Below are positions 48,904-58,456 of a stretch of DNA of 64,000 bases, one piece after another (the first letter of the stretch is position 1; each line of letters begins with the position of its first letter). Position numbers and translations under genes: made by a program. Origin of the DNA: Buxus sempervirens (taxonomy: Eukaryota > Streptophyta > Magnoliopsida > Buxales > Buxaceae); NCBI GenBank assembly GCA_947561395.2, contig OX387182.1, positions 39,921,949-39,985,948 on the forward strand. The letters are read 5' to 3'. The notes below the pieces were generated by a model. That model did no database searches. It saw nothing but the letters and a program-made list of their open reading frames with translations, and was not told where the DNA came from.

Positions 48904-50561
48904 GCAGCTCTCCCACATGCTGAAAGAAGAAGCGGTCGCCGCAGTACCAGATGCTGCCCATCTGACCGATAAAGAACTGGTATCTCTGTCGTCTCTGGTC
49001 AGGGACAAATGCATCATCTCTGGCTGCATGGAGGGCCAGCACCTCATGAATGTCTTCCATCCTGGGGACAAATAGCTGAAAAACAGAGTGGGATATTAGA
49101 TATGTGATTCAGGAAGAAAAGGAAAGAAGAATGAAGATGAATTAAAATAGATTACCTCAGACCGGTATAGCCTGTCCAAGTGGGCCCGGGCAGACCTAGG
49201 ACGACTCTTTTCAGAGTCGTGCTCTACATGACACCATCTACGTGCCATGGGATACGTCTCCTCAGACACTGTAGAGGTAGGGCGGAAATAGGGTATATAA
49301 ACCCTAGCAAAGAACTGCAGAAAGAATAAAAGATCAGAAGAATAGAAAAAGAGAAAAAAGAAAGAAAGAGAGAGAAAAAGAAGGGAAATAAGATTCACCT
49401 GCAAAAAGGGCCAGAAGAACCTGCACCCGACTCCAGCCCCTCTGGAAGTAGAGATGCCGCTCACTGATCGGCGAAGGCCGGCCAAAATAGTACCAAAAAT
49501 GAGCGGGCCCCATGCATACCTCCTCGCTCGATGCGGATCTCCCAGTAAGCTCAGAAAATAAGGACTAACCGAAGTCGTGTCCTCTGGGAAGAAACAAGAT
49601 CCCATCATGTACAGAAAAAGGAATCGGAAGGCGTATGGGAAAACATGATCACCAGAGGCAAGCAGGCCAAACTCCCTCCTCCTGAAGGTCTCTCTCAACC
49701 ATGTCAGAGACAATCTCGCTCTCCCTCTATCCCATGCCTCAGGAGGCAGCACGATATATCCAAGATAAGCAGCAACCTCATCAGCCTCTGGCATCGCCAT
49801 CTCAGGAATAACATCACCGATCATCCTAATCCCGGTGATGAGCATGAAATCAGAAGGCTGGATCCCAATCTCAATATCTGGGAAGTGGAAGCTCAATGTC
49901 TCCGGGAAAAACCTCTCCAGTAGTGCAGCAATGAGGGCCCGATCCAGGCGTACATCCGGAATGGTAATAAACATGCCAAAGCCATATAGACCTAACTCCC
50001 GACAGTAGGCCGAACTGCAGGCTCCCAAGAATCTAATGAAACTGGCCCAGCTCCCTCTATAGTGGGACATAGGATACTCCAAAGGGATATCCGCCCTAAT
50101 ACACGCTGAGGGATGAGTCCTCAAGCCATGCAAAAGATAGATATCCCTAATCTGGGCAGCCACCTCCTCAGGGATCTCAACCCTGGTCCTGGCCTCATCT
50201 CTGCCACGGCACCCTCTGCGGCCTCCTCTACGGCCCTCATCATGACCTCCATCTCTGCCTCCAGCTCGGCGCCTGCTACGGCTCCTATCTCTGCCCAAAG
50301 CCTCAACAGCCGGCTAAAAGAAAATAAGTGAAAGAAGGAAAGGATCAAGAGGAGATATTTTGTGAAAATATTGAATTCAGACAGGTTAGAATATACCTCT
50401 GGGGTTGCCTCACGCGAATCCCCAGAAGGGAGATCAAGGACATCAGAATCCGAATCTCTCCCGGCTCTCGAAGACGAGGCCACATCAGCAGGATCACGCC
50501 TAACCCTCGAAGAGGAAGGCTCATCTGCAGGATCCCGGGAAGCTGATCGAAGGCGGGCCAT

Positions 50562-51402
50562 CTACGGTTCAAATCAGGGAGATGTTTAATTATTCTTGTT
50601 AAAATTTTATTGCTTTATCTTTATTCTAACCAAGTTTAATTAATTGGCAGGAAAAAGGAAAAATGGAGAATGAAAGAAAATGCGTCAGAAACTCCTGATC
50701 AAATCCAGAGCTAACTGAAGGAGTTCACCTTTTATTATCTGACTTGGATTTAATCAAGGAAACATATAAAAGTTATATGTGGGAGTTAACAGAAAGTCGG
50801 AGCACTCAAGTGAGGAAAGTATTCTGATTTGTCAAGATTTTGAACAATGATGGCATAAACAAGAAAGTAATCCCTTGCATGGGAAACGTGCAGAAAAATT
50901 CATGGAAAAGGCAAGCTTATCTATCATGCATACAGGGGTTACTAGCAAGCTAATCGGCATGTCAGCAATGCAAAGTTAGACAGCAGAGAATTTAAACACA
51001 CTCAAAGACCAATGGCAAATTGCTCCCAAGGGCCAATGGAAAAAGGGAATCAGAATTTCAACTGAGAATATATAAGGTTAAAGCAGAAGGTTACAAGCAT
51101 CATGCAGGATGTGCAAAAAGGATCAGCAAGTAAGCAAACAGTTTATCAGCACAATTGCAAGAAATCAGTCAGTGATTAGGCAAGAATTGAGAATCTGTAC
51201 AAATCAGGATAATACCGGCAACAAGGTTCTCAATACAGACAGAAAATAGCCCAAAATGCAACTTGGTTTAAGTTACTAATTGAATATGAGCCAAAACGAA
51301 ACACAAGCATAGCAATGCATGGCATGGTAACAATTTAGTTCTCAGAATCAGAATCGACAACTCAATGAAATTGCAAAGTATTTGGGAGTTTCGGCCACTT
51401 AC
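50562..51402 (-). other. Putative 5'UTR intron of aORF2
   Basis: Donor ACA/GTAAGT at 51402 and acceptor GAACCGTAG ending one base before the ATG at 50561. The upstream stretch 51403-51780 is pyrimidine-rich with CTTCTTCT and CTCCGG repeats and looks like a transcribed plant leader. Intron length about 841 bp. Predicted by eye only. Confidence 0.55.
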
Positions 51403-51788
51403 TGTATTCAGTCGAAATGGAGGAAAATCGGCAATCAAATGGGAAACCCTTACTCTACCGAAGCCTCAGGGAGTGTCCACAGTCGATTGATAGAAGAGGA
51501 AGCACTCCAAGGACTTGATCACAGCCACGGCAATGCTCAATCCAGGAACAGTCGCTGGAAATAAGAAGGCTCGTCAGAAATTTGAGGTCACCGGAGAAGA
51601 TACAGTTGTCGCCGGAAAATGAGAACGGCCGGAGAAGAATAGTAGTTGTCGGAGAAGATGGCCGTGCACCGGAGACTTGAAGAAGAAGAGAAAACCGTAG
51701 AAGAAGATACGGTCGGGGAAGAGTTAGGGCTTGAATGCGAGCAGAAGAGGAAAAATTCGCGATCGCGGTCTTAAGAAGGAGAGTAAAA

Positions 51789-51897
51789 TCCGTAAAATCA
51801 GTACGGGCATCAGACGCCCGTGAAAGCAATACGGTCCCGTTCGCCCGTGAACAACCTACGGGCAGCATCTGTCCGTAAGTAAAATACGGGCGAAGCC
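51789..51897. repeat. ACGGGC palindrome array upstream of aORF2
   Basis: ACGGGCATCAGACGCCCGT, ACGGTCCCGTTCGCCCGT and ACGGGCAGCATCTGTCCGT hairpins, then ACGGGCGAAGCC. It lies just upstream of the presumed aORF2 leader. No good TATA box was found here. Confidence 0.85.
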
Positions 51898-52228
51898 AAA
51901 AATTGCATATTTTATTATTTTCTCCACTTTTTTCAGGAGATTAATGTCCATATTAGTTGTAAGTTGCAAGGATTGCCATCTTACCCACTTTTGTTTAAAA
52001 ATTTTGTCTCAAATCTCACTTCATAGCCACGAGAGCTCAGTGAGAGGAGAGAGGAGGATTTGGCCCTTAAGCTGAGGGACTTCTTAGCAAATCTTCCACA
52101 ATCAATTCTTTTTTTCCAAAAATCATCCATTTAATCCTTGCAAAGTGCAATTGATTAGACAAAAATCTTAGAAAGTGCAATTGGTGGGTCTTTTTGCTCT
52201 CTGCTTGTAATTGGTTCCAATTACCAGC
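51898..52228 (+). other. Element A 3' region before the PPT
   Basis: No gene. Shares the CATAGCCACGAGAGCTCA block with element B, indicating a common 3' end of the two families. Confidence 0.55.
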
Positions 52229-52242
52229 AAAGAGGGGGCAGC
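52229..52242 (+). other. Polypurine tract of element A
   Basis: AAAGAGGGGGCAGC immediately before the 3' LTR start TGTAGACACC. Confidence 0.8.
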
Positions 52243-54062
52243 TGTAGACACCCCAAATTGCACTACAAAATGAGAAAATAATAAAAACATGTAATTAGAG
52301 CTTAAAACAGGTCAAAAATGCATAAAAATTGACTAAGCAGGCTTTGCCCGTATTTTATTCACGGGCCGGTCGCGCCCAAAATCTTTCTACGGTCAGGCGC
52401 GACCGTAATGGAATTACGGGCACTATTGGACCGTAAATCATTTACAGTCCCTTTAGACTCGTGCGAGTTCTGTCCTTCTCTCGATTTCCGAGCTTTATCT
52501 TTAGTCCAATATATCTCTAAATGAGCGAATTATGTCTTTTATTCGCTGAAGCCACCTTGGTTGGCCATGGATGGGCATTATCCTTGTGTTTAACTCAATC
52601 TGAAACTCTATCTTGCCAAACCTTGGACCAACCATGCCCCTGTGTTTGCCTATAAATAGAGGGTCTTTCCTCAAGCAAAAGGCCACGAAATTTTGAAGTC
52701 CAAGGAAGTCCAAGGAGCTCCAAGAGAAGAAAGGAACCCCTGCTGCTTTGCTTGCTCAATCCAGGTAAGTCCCTTTTCCCTTTTATTTTCTGTATTCAAT
52801 TCTAGAAGTAATCAGTTCTTCTCCTTTTCTATAGAATAAGGCCATCTTTTTATCTAGTATTCCTAAACTTGTCTCTAAGTACCTCAAGAGTCTCTCTAGC
52901 CGTAAAACGTGAAGAGAGAGCTAGGGGAAAAGAGAACAGGTGGATCCCTAGAATAGAACCCCATATCTGTTTTTCTCTTTTTTTTAGAATAAAGCCTCTG
53001 ATTGTGTTTGTATAACCAAACCTATCTCCAAGTACCTCAAGAATCCTCTCTAGCCGTAAAACGTGAAGAGAGAGCTAGGGGAAAAGAGAATAGGTGGATC
53101 CGTAGGGTAGACCCTCATGTGCTCTAATCTGTGAGATGTGGCTATTTTGAATATCTTGATCATGTTTTAATGGTTTTTATGATGAATCTGAATGAATAAC
53201 ATGAATCCATGATGTTTATAGCATGAGATCCCCACTTTTTGATAAAATTTGGATTTTCCACATATTTGCACCTACAGCACTGTTTTCGTGATTTTTGTGG
53301 TTTTAGGCTAAGATCTTGGATTTATCATGATCAATATGATAGATCTGAATCCAAAAGCCTGAAAATAAATTCTAGGGTTTCATGATGTGGTTTTTGAATC
53401 GTTTTTCACTTTTGAGAGAAGACCCTACGGTCTAAGTTCTCCCCTTTTGATGTTCTTCATCAACGTGGGTATTTTTGGTTTTTATTTCTGGATTTAATGT
53501 GAAATTTGGGCTCTACCTATGTCCTGGATGATTCAAGTTCAATTTTGAAATATTTTATAAAAATCATATTTTTCTAGATTTCTAGAATTTGACTTGAAGC
53601 CAGATTTTTGGATTTTTCTCTTTAAATTGATTTTATTTAATTTCATCTCAATTTTGTTTTGATCATGAAACCCTAGGAATGGTATGATCATATTTGAAAG
53701 TTCTGGATCAATCAGACTATTCATATGAAAAAACCATACAATTTTGTCTTTTTTGTGATTTTTCTTGATTTTTATAGCAAGCTTTTTCCTTTAATTTAAC
53801 ATGAACAATACCTGGCAACCACCTTGTGTGGATGAATAGGGGTGCCTAACACCTTCCCCTTTTCATAACCTAATCCCCTTACCCATCTCTGGTTGTTTTT
53901 TTTAGGAGGGTTATTTTTACCCTAAAATTGCCTTTTGTGCTTATTTGATATTTTGGTGTCCATTCATACCTAGATTGAATGGTGGCGACTCTTTGTTTAA
54001 TTTAATCCCGTGTGATGATAGAGGAAGTCATTGGATTTTCCGATTTTTTCCCATGTCCCACA
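52243..54062 (+). repeat. Element A 3' LTR
   Basis: 1,820 bp, near-identical to the 5' LTR. Palindrome array at 52345-52452, TATA at 52650-52659. Ends CATGTCCCACA, followed by TSD aaaac. Confidence 0.95.
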
Positions 54063-54783
54063 AAAACCAGAGCAATGTGTGCATGTGTTAAAATCCATTC
54101 TTCAATAATATAATAACATATAGAATGCATTCATATCAATCAAATGAGGTCCTAGAACAACCTAGAGTTCCATTCCATTATCGTTTCCCTTAGTTCTCTC
54201 TCCCCGTTTAACGGTTCTTCGAGATAATCTTGGGGTACTTTAAATATGGAACGGTTTTCATAGAATCACAAGGCTTATTCCAACAAGGTTCTAATACTAG
54301 GATCAATCCTCAGTCTTGTTTCCCCTAGATCCCGCCTTCACGTTTTACGGTTAGGGGGAGTCTCGAGGTACTTTGAGTAGAGAAATGGTTTTCACACACA
54401 TAGAAGAGGACTTATTCTACAGAAAGGTAGAAGAAGAGATCTAGATCTAAAATGTAAGAACAGAAAAGTAAAGAGAGGTTTAAGGCTTACCTGGGATTTT
54501 GGAAGCAAGACTGCAGCGGTTCTCCTTTTCACTCGAAGCTTTTTGATCTCCCACTTATGGCAAAAGTAATTTGCAAAAGTTATTGGCCATTTGCTTGAGG
54601 AAAAGCCTCCTATTTATAGGCAAAGGCTAGGGTTAGGGTTTGCATGATGGTAGACACAAAATAATGTCTAGAGCCCACCAACCTTAACCTTAAGGCTATT
54701 TCCGAGATTTCCACTCATTTAATGAAGGATATGATGGTAAAAAGTGAAAACTTTCGGAAAACCCTAATTTTGAGCAAAAATCA

Positions 54784-54927
54784 TGTATCTGACATATCAG
54801 ATCGGATACACGAGCACTTATATGTATCCGACATATGTCGTCGGATACATTAAGAGTTGCCTATATCCGACAACTTATGTCGGATATAAAGAGGTATGCT
54901 GGTATCCGACCTGAGTTGTCGGATACA
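54784..54927. repeat. TATCCGAC palindrome array, copy 1 of solo LTR
   Basis: Four hairpins TATCCGAC...GTCGGATA with loops such as ATATGTC, AACTTAT and CTGAGTT. Confidence 0.88.
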
Positions 54928-55256
54928 AGAAGAAATGCACATTTCTCAAATTTTGTGCTGGTTTTAAAGGAAAGAATGATTTTTGCCAATTATTCATCAT
55001 CTTCAATGCAAAAGTTTGATCTCCCACTTATGGCAAAAGTTCTTGGCAAAAGTTGTTGGCCATTTGCTTAAGGAGGAGCCTCCTATTTATAGGCAAAGGC
55101 TAGGGTTAGGGTTTGCATGATGGTAGACACAAAATAATGTCTAGAGCCCACTAACCTTAACCCTAAGGCTATTTCCGAGATTTCCACTCATTTAATGAAG
55201 GATATGATGGTAAAAAGTGAAAACTCTCAGAAAACCCTAATTTTGAGCAAAAATCA

Positions 55257-55402
55257 TGTATCCGACATATCAGATCGGATACACGAGCACCTATATGTAT
55301 CCGATATATGTCGTTGGATACATTAAGAGCTGCCTATATCCGACAACTTATGTCGGATATAAAGAGGTATGCTTGTATCCGACCTGAGTTGTCGGATACA
55401 AG
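55257..55402. repeat. TATCCGAC palindrome array, copy 2 of solo LTR
   Basis: Near-identical to the array at 54784-54927; part of the 473-bp duplication. Confidence 0.88.
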
Positions 55403-55506
55403 AAGAAATGCACATTTCTCAAATTTTGTGTTCGTTTTAAAGGAAAGAATGATTTTTGCCAATTATTTATCATCTTTATTGTGCAATTTGGGGTGTCTAC
55501 ACTTCC

Positions 55507-56984
55507 CCACCCGTCATATTTTCTTGTTCTTCTTCCCTTTCAAAATAAACGCAGACAGTTGACCCTATAGGAGCAATAAGTTGAGGAGGGTCAAATATTC
55601 TTTCTCCTGAGAAAATTGCCCCTATTGCATTTGAGCTGCTTGCCCCATTGTTGCTGGTGGGAGGGGGAGTGGGTGTGACTGAATTGAATGATAAAGAGTT
55701 ATTATCCAGCAAATCCTGAATTGCATGTTTTAGGGCCAAGCAACGATCTGTAGTATGCCCTGGAGTGCTTATATGATACTCACAGATTGCGGATGGATCA
55801 TAACCCTTCCCCTTGCTTGCATGAGGATTTGGCAACCTCAAAGTCACATAACCCTTTTGAAGTAAGGTAGGCAAAAGTTCCGATGGTCTCATAGGCAGTT
55901 TTGAAAACTCCCTTCTCTTCCTTACTTCTATTTCCTCCTTCACAGGTTGTGCAGAAGGGACATTAATTTAGATAGGCAGCAAAGGAACTGGATGGGCATT
56001 GACTTGAAAGGGTCCCTTGGGAAGCTGTACCATATTTACTTCTGCTTCTCTCCTTTCTTCAGATTTTTTCTTTCCACTACCATTTCCCTTGTTATGAGTG
56101 GAGTCTTGTTGACTGACCATGGCGGAATAATCAATTATCTTGCCAGATCTAATCCCATCCTCAATCCGGTCCGCCACCTGTACCAAGGCTGCAAAATTGG
56201 TGGTAATTTGACCCACCAGATGATTATAGAAGGGCTGCCCTAGTGTGCTTACGAAAGTTGAAATCATCTCAGGTTCCAACATAGGTGGCCTGACCTGGGA
56301 GGCAGCCTCTCTCCACCTCTTGGCATATTGCCGTATAGATTCCTCCTTTCCCTTGCTCATTCTCATCATGTCGTACCGGTCTGGCACAATCTCCGAGTTG
56401 AACTTATATTGGTCCAGAAAAGCGTCGGCCAAGTCCTTCCATCCTCTAATCTTCCCATGATCAATTGCGGCAAACCACCTTAGAGCCGATGCTGTCAAAC
56501 TCCTCTGGAAGAGTTGGATCAGTATGCCGTCATCTCGGCCAAACTGGCACAAAGCCCCACAGTATAGTTTCAAGTGGCTTATTAGGCAGCCCGTGCCATC
56601 ATATTTGTCGAAGTCTGGGCACTTGAACTTGGTCGGTAGGCATGCATCCTGGTATGTGCACAGGTCGTCAAAGGTGGTGCCTCCGTAGCTGTTTCCCCCC
56701 TTCACCTCCTTGAGTTCTTCCTGGATCCTCTCTATCTTGTGCAGTAATTTCCTTTCCATCTCCTCCCTAGCTTTTTCTTTTTCCATCTCTTTCTCATACT
56801 CCACAATGTTTTCCCTGATCAAAATAGGCTCAGGGACAGGTTCAGAAATGGACTTAGGTATGGGTTGAGCCGGAGGTGGAATGTAGGCTTGAGGTGGTGG
56901 TGTTTGATGGGAAGTAGAGGCTTGGTTTTGGGCCTGGGCCTGAGCCGCCAGTAAGTCTCCCAGCATCTTGGCTAGTCCGGCCAC
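55507..56984 (-). pseudogene. gag: gag of element B
   Basis: About 490 codons, the same family as gag of A. Shared motifs: FKCPDFDKYDGTGC, LFQRSLTASALRWFAAIDHG, WKDLADAFLDQYKFNSE, YAKRWREAASQVRPPM, and the knuckle CEYHISTPGHTTDRC. The frame extends upstream through LAIIAPVTRSK (about 57090) but is cut by a TAG near 57000, and a TAA at 55967-55965 splits the C-terminal third. Otherwise it is uninterrupted, better conserved than would be expected if gag were dispensable. It stops at the solo LTR insertion (TSD cttcc) and protease is missing beyond it. Confidence 0.9.
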
Positions 56985-57249
56985 CTGCTCTTGTAGCTAA
57001 GCAAAGTCCTGAGCAAGGACATTAGCTTGGGCTTGGCTCTCTTCAGTATTCAGTGCTCGAGTTTTGGATCTGGTCACGGGAGCAATGATTGCAAGTAAGT
57101 GTACCTGGGTAAGGAAAATCAAAGAAACATGTCAGCTTCCATTTAACCTGAGTCACATCCCTATAAATGTAGATAAGTAGGTTAGGTGAACACAAGTCTG
57201 GATTTATTTGTTTTTTTTTTTTACATTTTTTTGTTTTTTTATATTTTTT

Positions 57250-57990
57250 ATTGTTGGAATATTCTAGGGCTTCCAAGTGTCCCACAAATGTTTTGATTTG
57301 ATTGGAAAAAATAACCAATCAAAGGTTTCTTGGAATATTCTAGGGCTTCCAAGTGTCCCACAAATGTTTTGATTTGATTGGAAAAAATAACCAAACAAAG
57401 GTTTCTTGGAATATTCTAGGGCTTCCAAGTGTCCCACAAATGTTGAGTTGATTGGTTCTCCTAACCAAACAAAGGTTTTTTGGAATATTCTGGGGCTTCC
57501 AAATGTCCCACAAATTTTGAGTTGATTGGTTCTCCTGACCAAACAAAGGTTTTTTGGAATATTCTGGGGCTTCCAAATGTCCCATAAATTTTTGACTTGA
57601 TTGGTTCTCCTGACCAAACAAAGGTTTTTTTGGAATATTCTGGGGCTTCCAAATGTCCCACAATTTTTAACTTGATTAGTTCTCGTGACCAAACAAAGGT
57701 TTTTTGGAATATTCTGGGGCTTCCAAATGTCCCATAAATTTTTGACTTGATTGGTTCTCATAACCAAACAAAGGTTTTTTTGGAATATTCTGGGGCTTCC
57801 AAATGTCCCACAAATTTTGAGTTGATTGGTTATCGTGACCAAACAAAGGTTTTTTGGAATATTCTGGGGCTTCCAAATGTCCCATAAATTTTTGACTTGA
57901 TTGGTTCTCGTGACCAAACAAAGGTTTTTTAAAATATTCTGGGGCTTCCAAATGTCCCATAAGATTTTTGATTTGATTGGAAAAAATAAC
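57250..57990 (-). repeat. 75-bp tandem array in the leader of B
   Basis: Ten copies of a 75-bp unit containing GGAATATTCTGGGGCTTCC (plus-strand reading), then AAATGTCCCA and a TTGGT...ACCAA inverted repeat. Because 75 is a multiple of three, long open frames of 25-residue repeats appear in several frames; these are not genes. Confidence 0.93.
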
Positions 57991-58312
57991 CAACCAAAGG
58001 TTTTCCTTTTTTATTTGCTGAATTTTCTCAGTTTTCAAGTTCAAAAGTTTGATCAAAACATGTTTGAGGTGAGTTGGTATCAATAAATATGACACCTTGG
58101 TTCCCTTTTTATGTAGCTTCCTTAAGCTTGTGAAAATGGTAGATTTGAGTTTCAAAATTAGGTTAAATCCCCAAAAAAAAATTTATATTTTTTTTTATAT
58201 TTTTTTTGAAACATTTTTATATTCTCTTTGGCTGCTTAAGGATTATCCACAGTATTTTAGGCATTTTATTCTAAAAATTTGGGATGAAAAACCAATTTAT
58301 ACATTTTCTGAA

Positions 58313-58456
58313 TGTATCCGACATAACATGTCGGTTAAGGCTATGTCTTATTGTATCTGATATAAATGATCGGATACATGCATATATCCTTTTTGCCGAT
58401 GATTTATGTCGGATAAGAATAGAATGACGTCTAACTGACCTGAGTTGTCGGTTAAT
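58313..58456. repeat. TATCCGAC palindrome array in the leader of B
   Basis: Four diverged hairpins (TATCCGACATAACATGTCGG, then ATCTGATATAAATGATCGGAT and others). Same motif as in the B LTRs, in the place where A has its ACGGGC array. Confidence 0.8.

Larger units (their letters stand above)
41367..50561 (-). pseudogene. aORF2: antisense plant-mobile-domain protein, 6 coding exons
   Basis: A gene on the minus strand of element A. Coding exons: 50561-50397, 50313-49399, 49314-49156, 49075-48904 joined across a nested solo LTR to 42573-42353, 42277-42095 and 42019-41367. All introns are GT-AG, 75-84 bp and phase 0; about 820 codons. Exon 2 has an Arg/Gly-rich segment and a plant mobile domain (LDRALIAALLERFFPETLSF, LPPEAWDRGRARLSLTWLRE, LYMMGSCFFPED, YAWGPLIFGTILAGL). 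Exon 5 is a coiled coil (LAEIRSRYADLERQRDD), the C-terminus acidic, then RGRGRGRGRR. One frameshift near 41845 in the last exon, plus the inserted LTR, inactivate it. PMD proteins include Arabidopsis MAIN/MAIL1, which affect transposon silencing, and many transposon-borne copies. Confidence 0.8.
26593..54067 (+). mobile_element. Element A: complete Ogre/Tat LTR retrotransposon with antisense genes
   Basis: Full element 26598-54062 (27.5 kb including a 6.3-kb nested insertion at 42579-48903), flanked by perfect TSDs aaaac (26593-26597 and 54063-54067). Order: 5' LTR, PBS, 2.4-kb leader with hairpin minisatellite, gag, protease, RT, RNase H, second archaeal-type RNase H, integrase, 3' region holding two antisense genes, PPT, 3' LTR. 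Dual RNase H, the DNGS protease and the gag type place it in the Tat/Ogre lineage. The LTRs differ by only about 2% by eye over the first 400 bp, yet gag-pro-pol has several frameshifts and stops, so it is inactive but not old. Confidence 0.93.
54541..55480 (-). repeat. About 473-bp tandem duplication of the LTR promoter
   Basis: Two copies, starting near 54547 and 55018, of a segment holding the TATA box (54619-54610 and 55092-55083, minus strand) and the whole palindrome array (54784-54927 and 55257-55402). Other LTRs of this family in the window have one copy. The two copies are highly similar, so the duplication is recent relative to the LTR. Confidence 0.88.
25078..55501 (-). mobile_element. 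Solo LTR of B's family, split by element A
   Basis: 25078-26597 plus 54068-55501 together form one about 2.95-kb LTR (TGTAGACACCCC at 55501, CATGTCTCACA at 25078, minus strand) with perfect TSDs cttcc at 25073-25077 and 55502-55506. It sits inside element B between gag and linker. It carries a tandem duplication of its promoter region (54541-55480). Element A is inserted in it with its own TSD. Confidence 0.9.

Noticed and set aside
57264-58155. Long minus-strand frames with 25-residue repeats
   Set aside because: They arise from the 75-bp tandem array, whose length is a multiple of three; several frames are open at once and no start or domain supports a protein.
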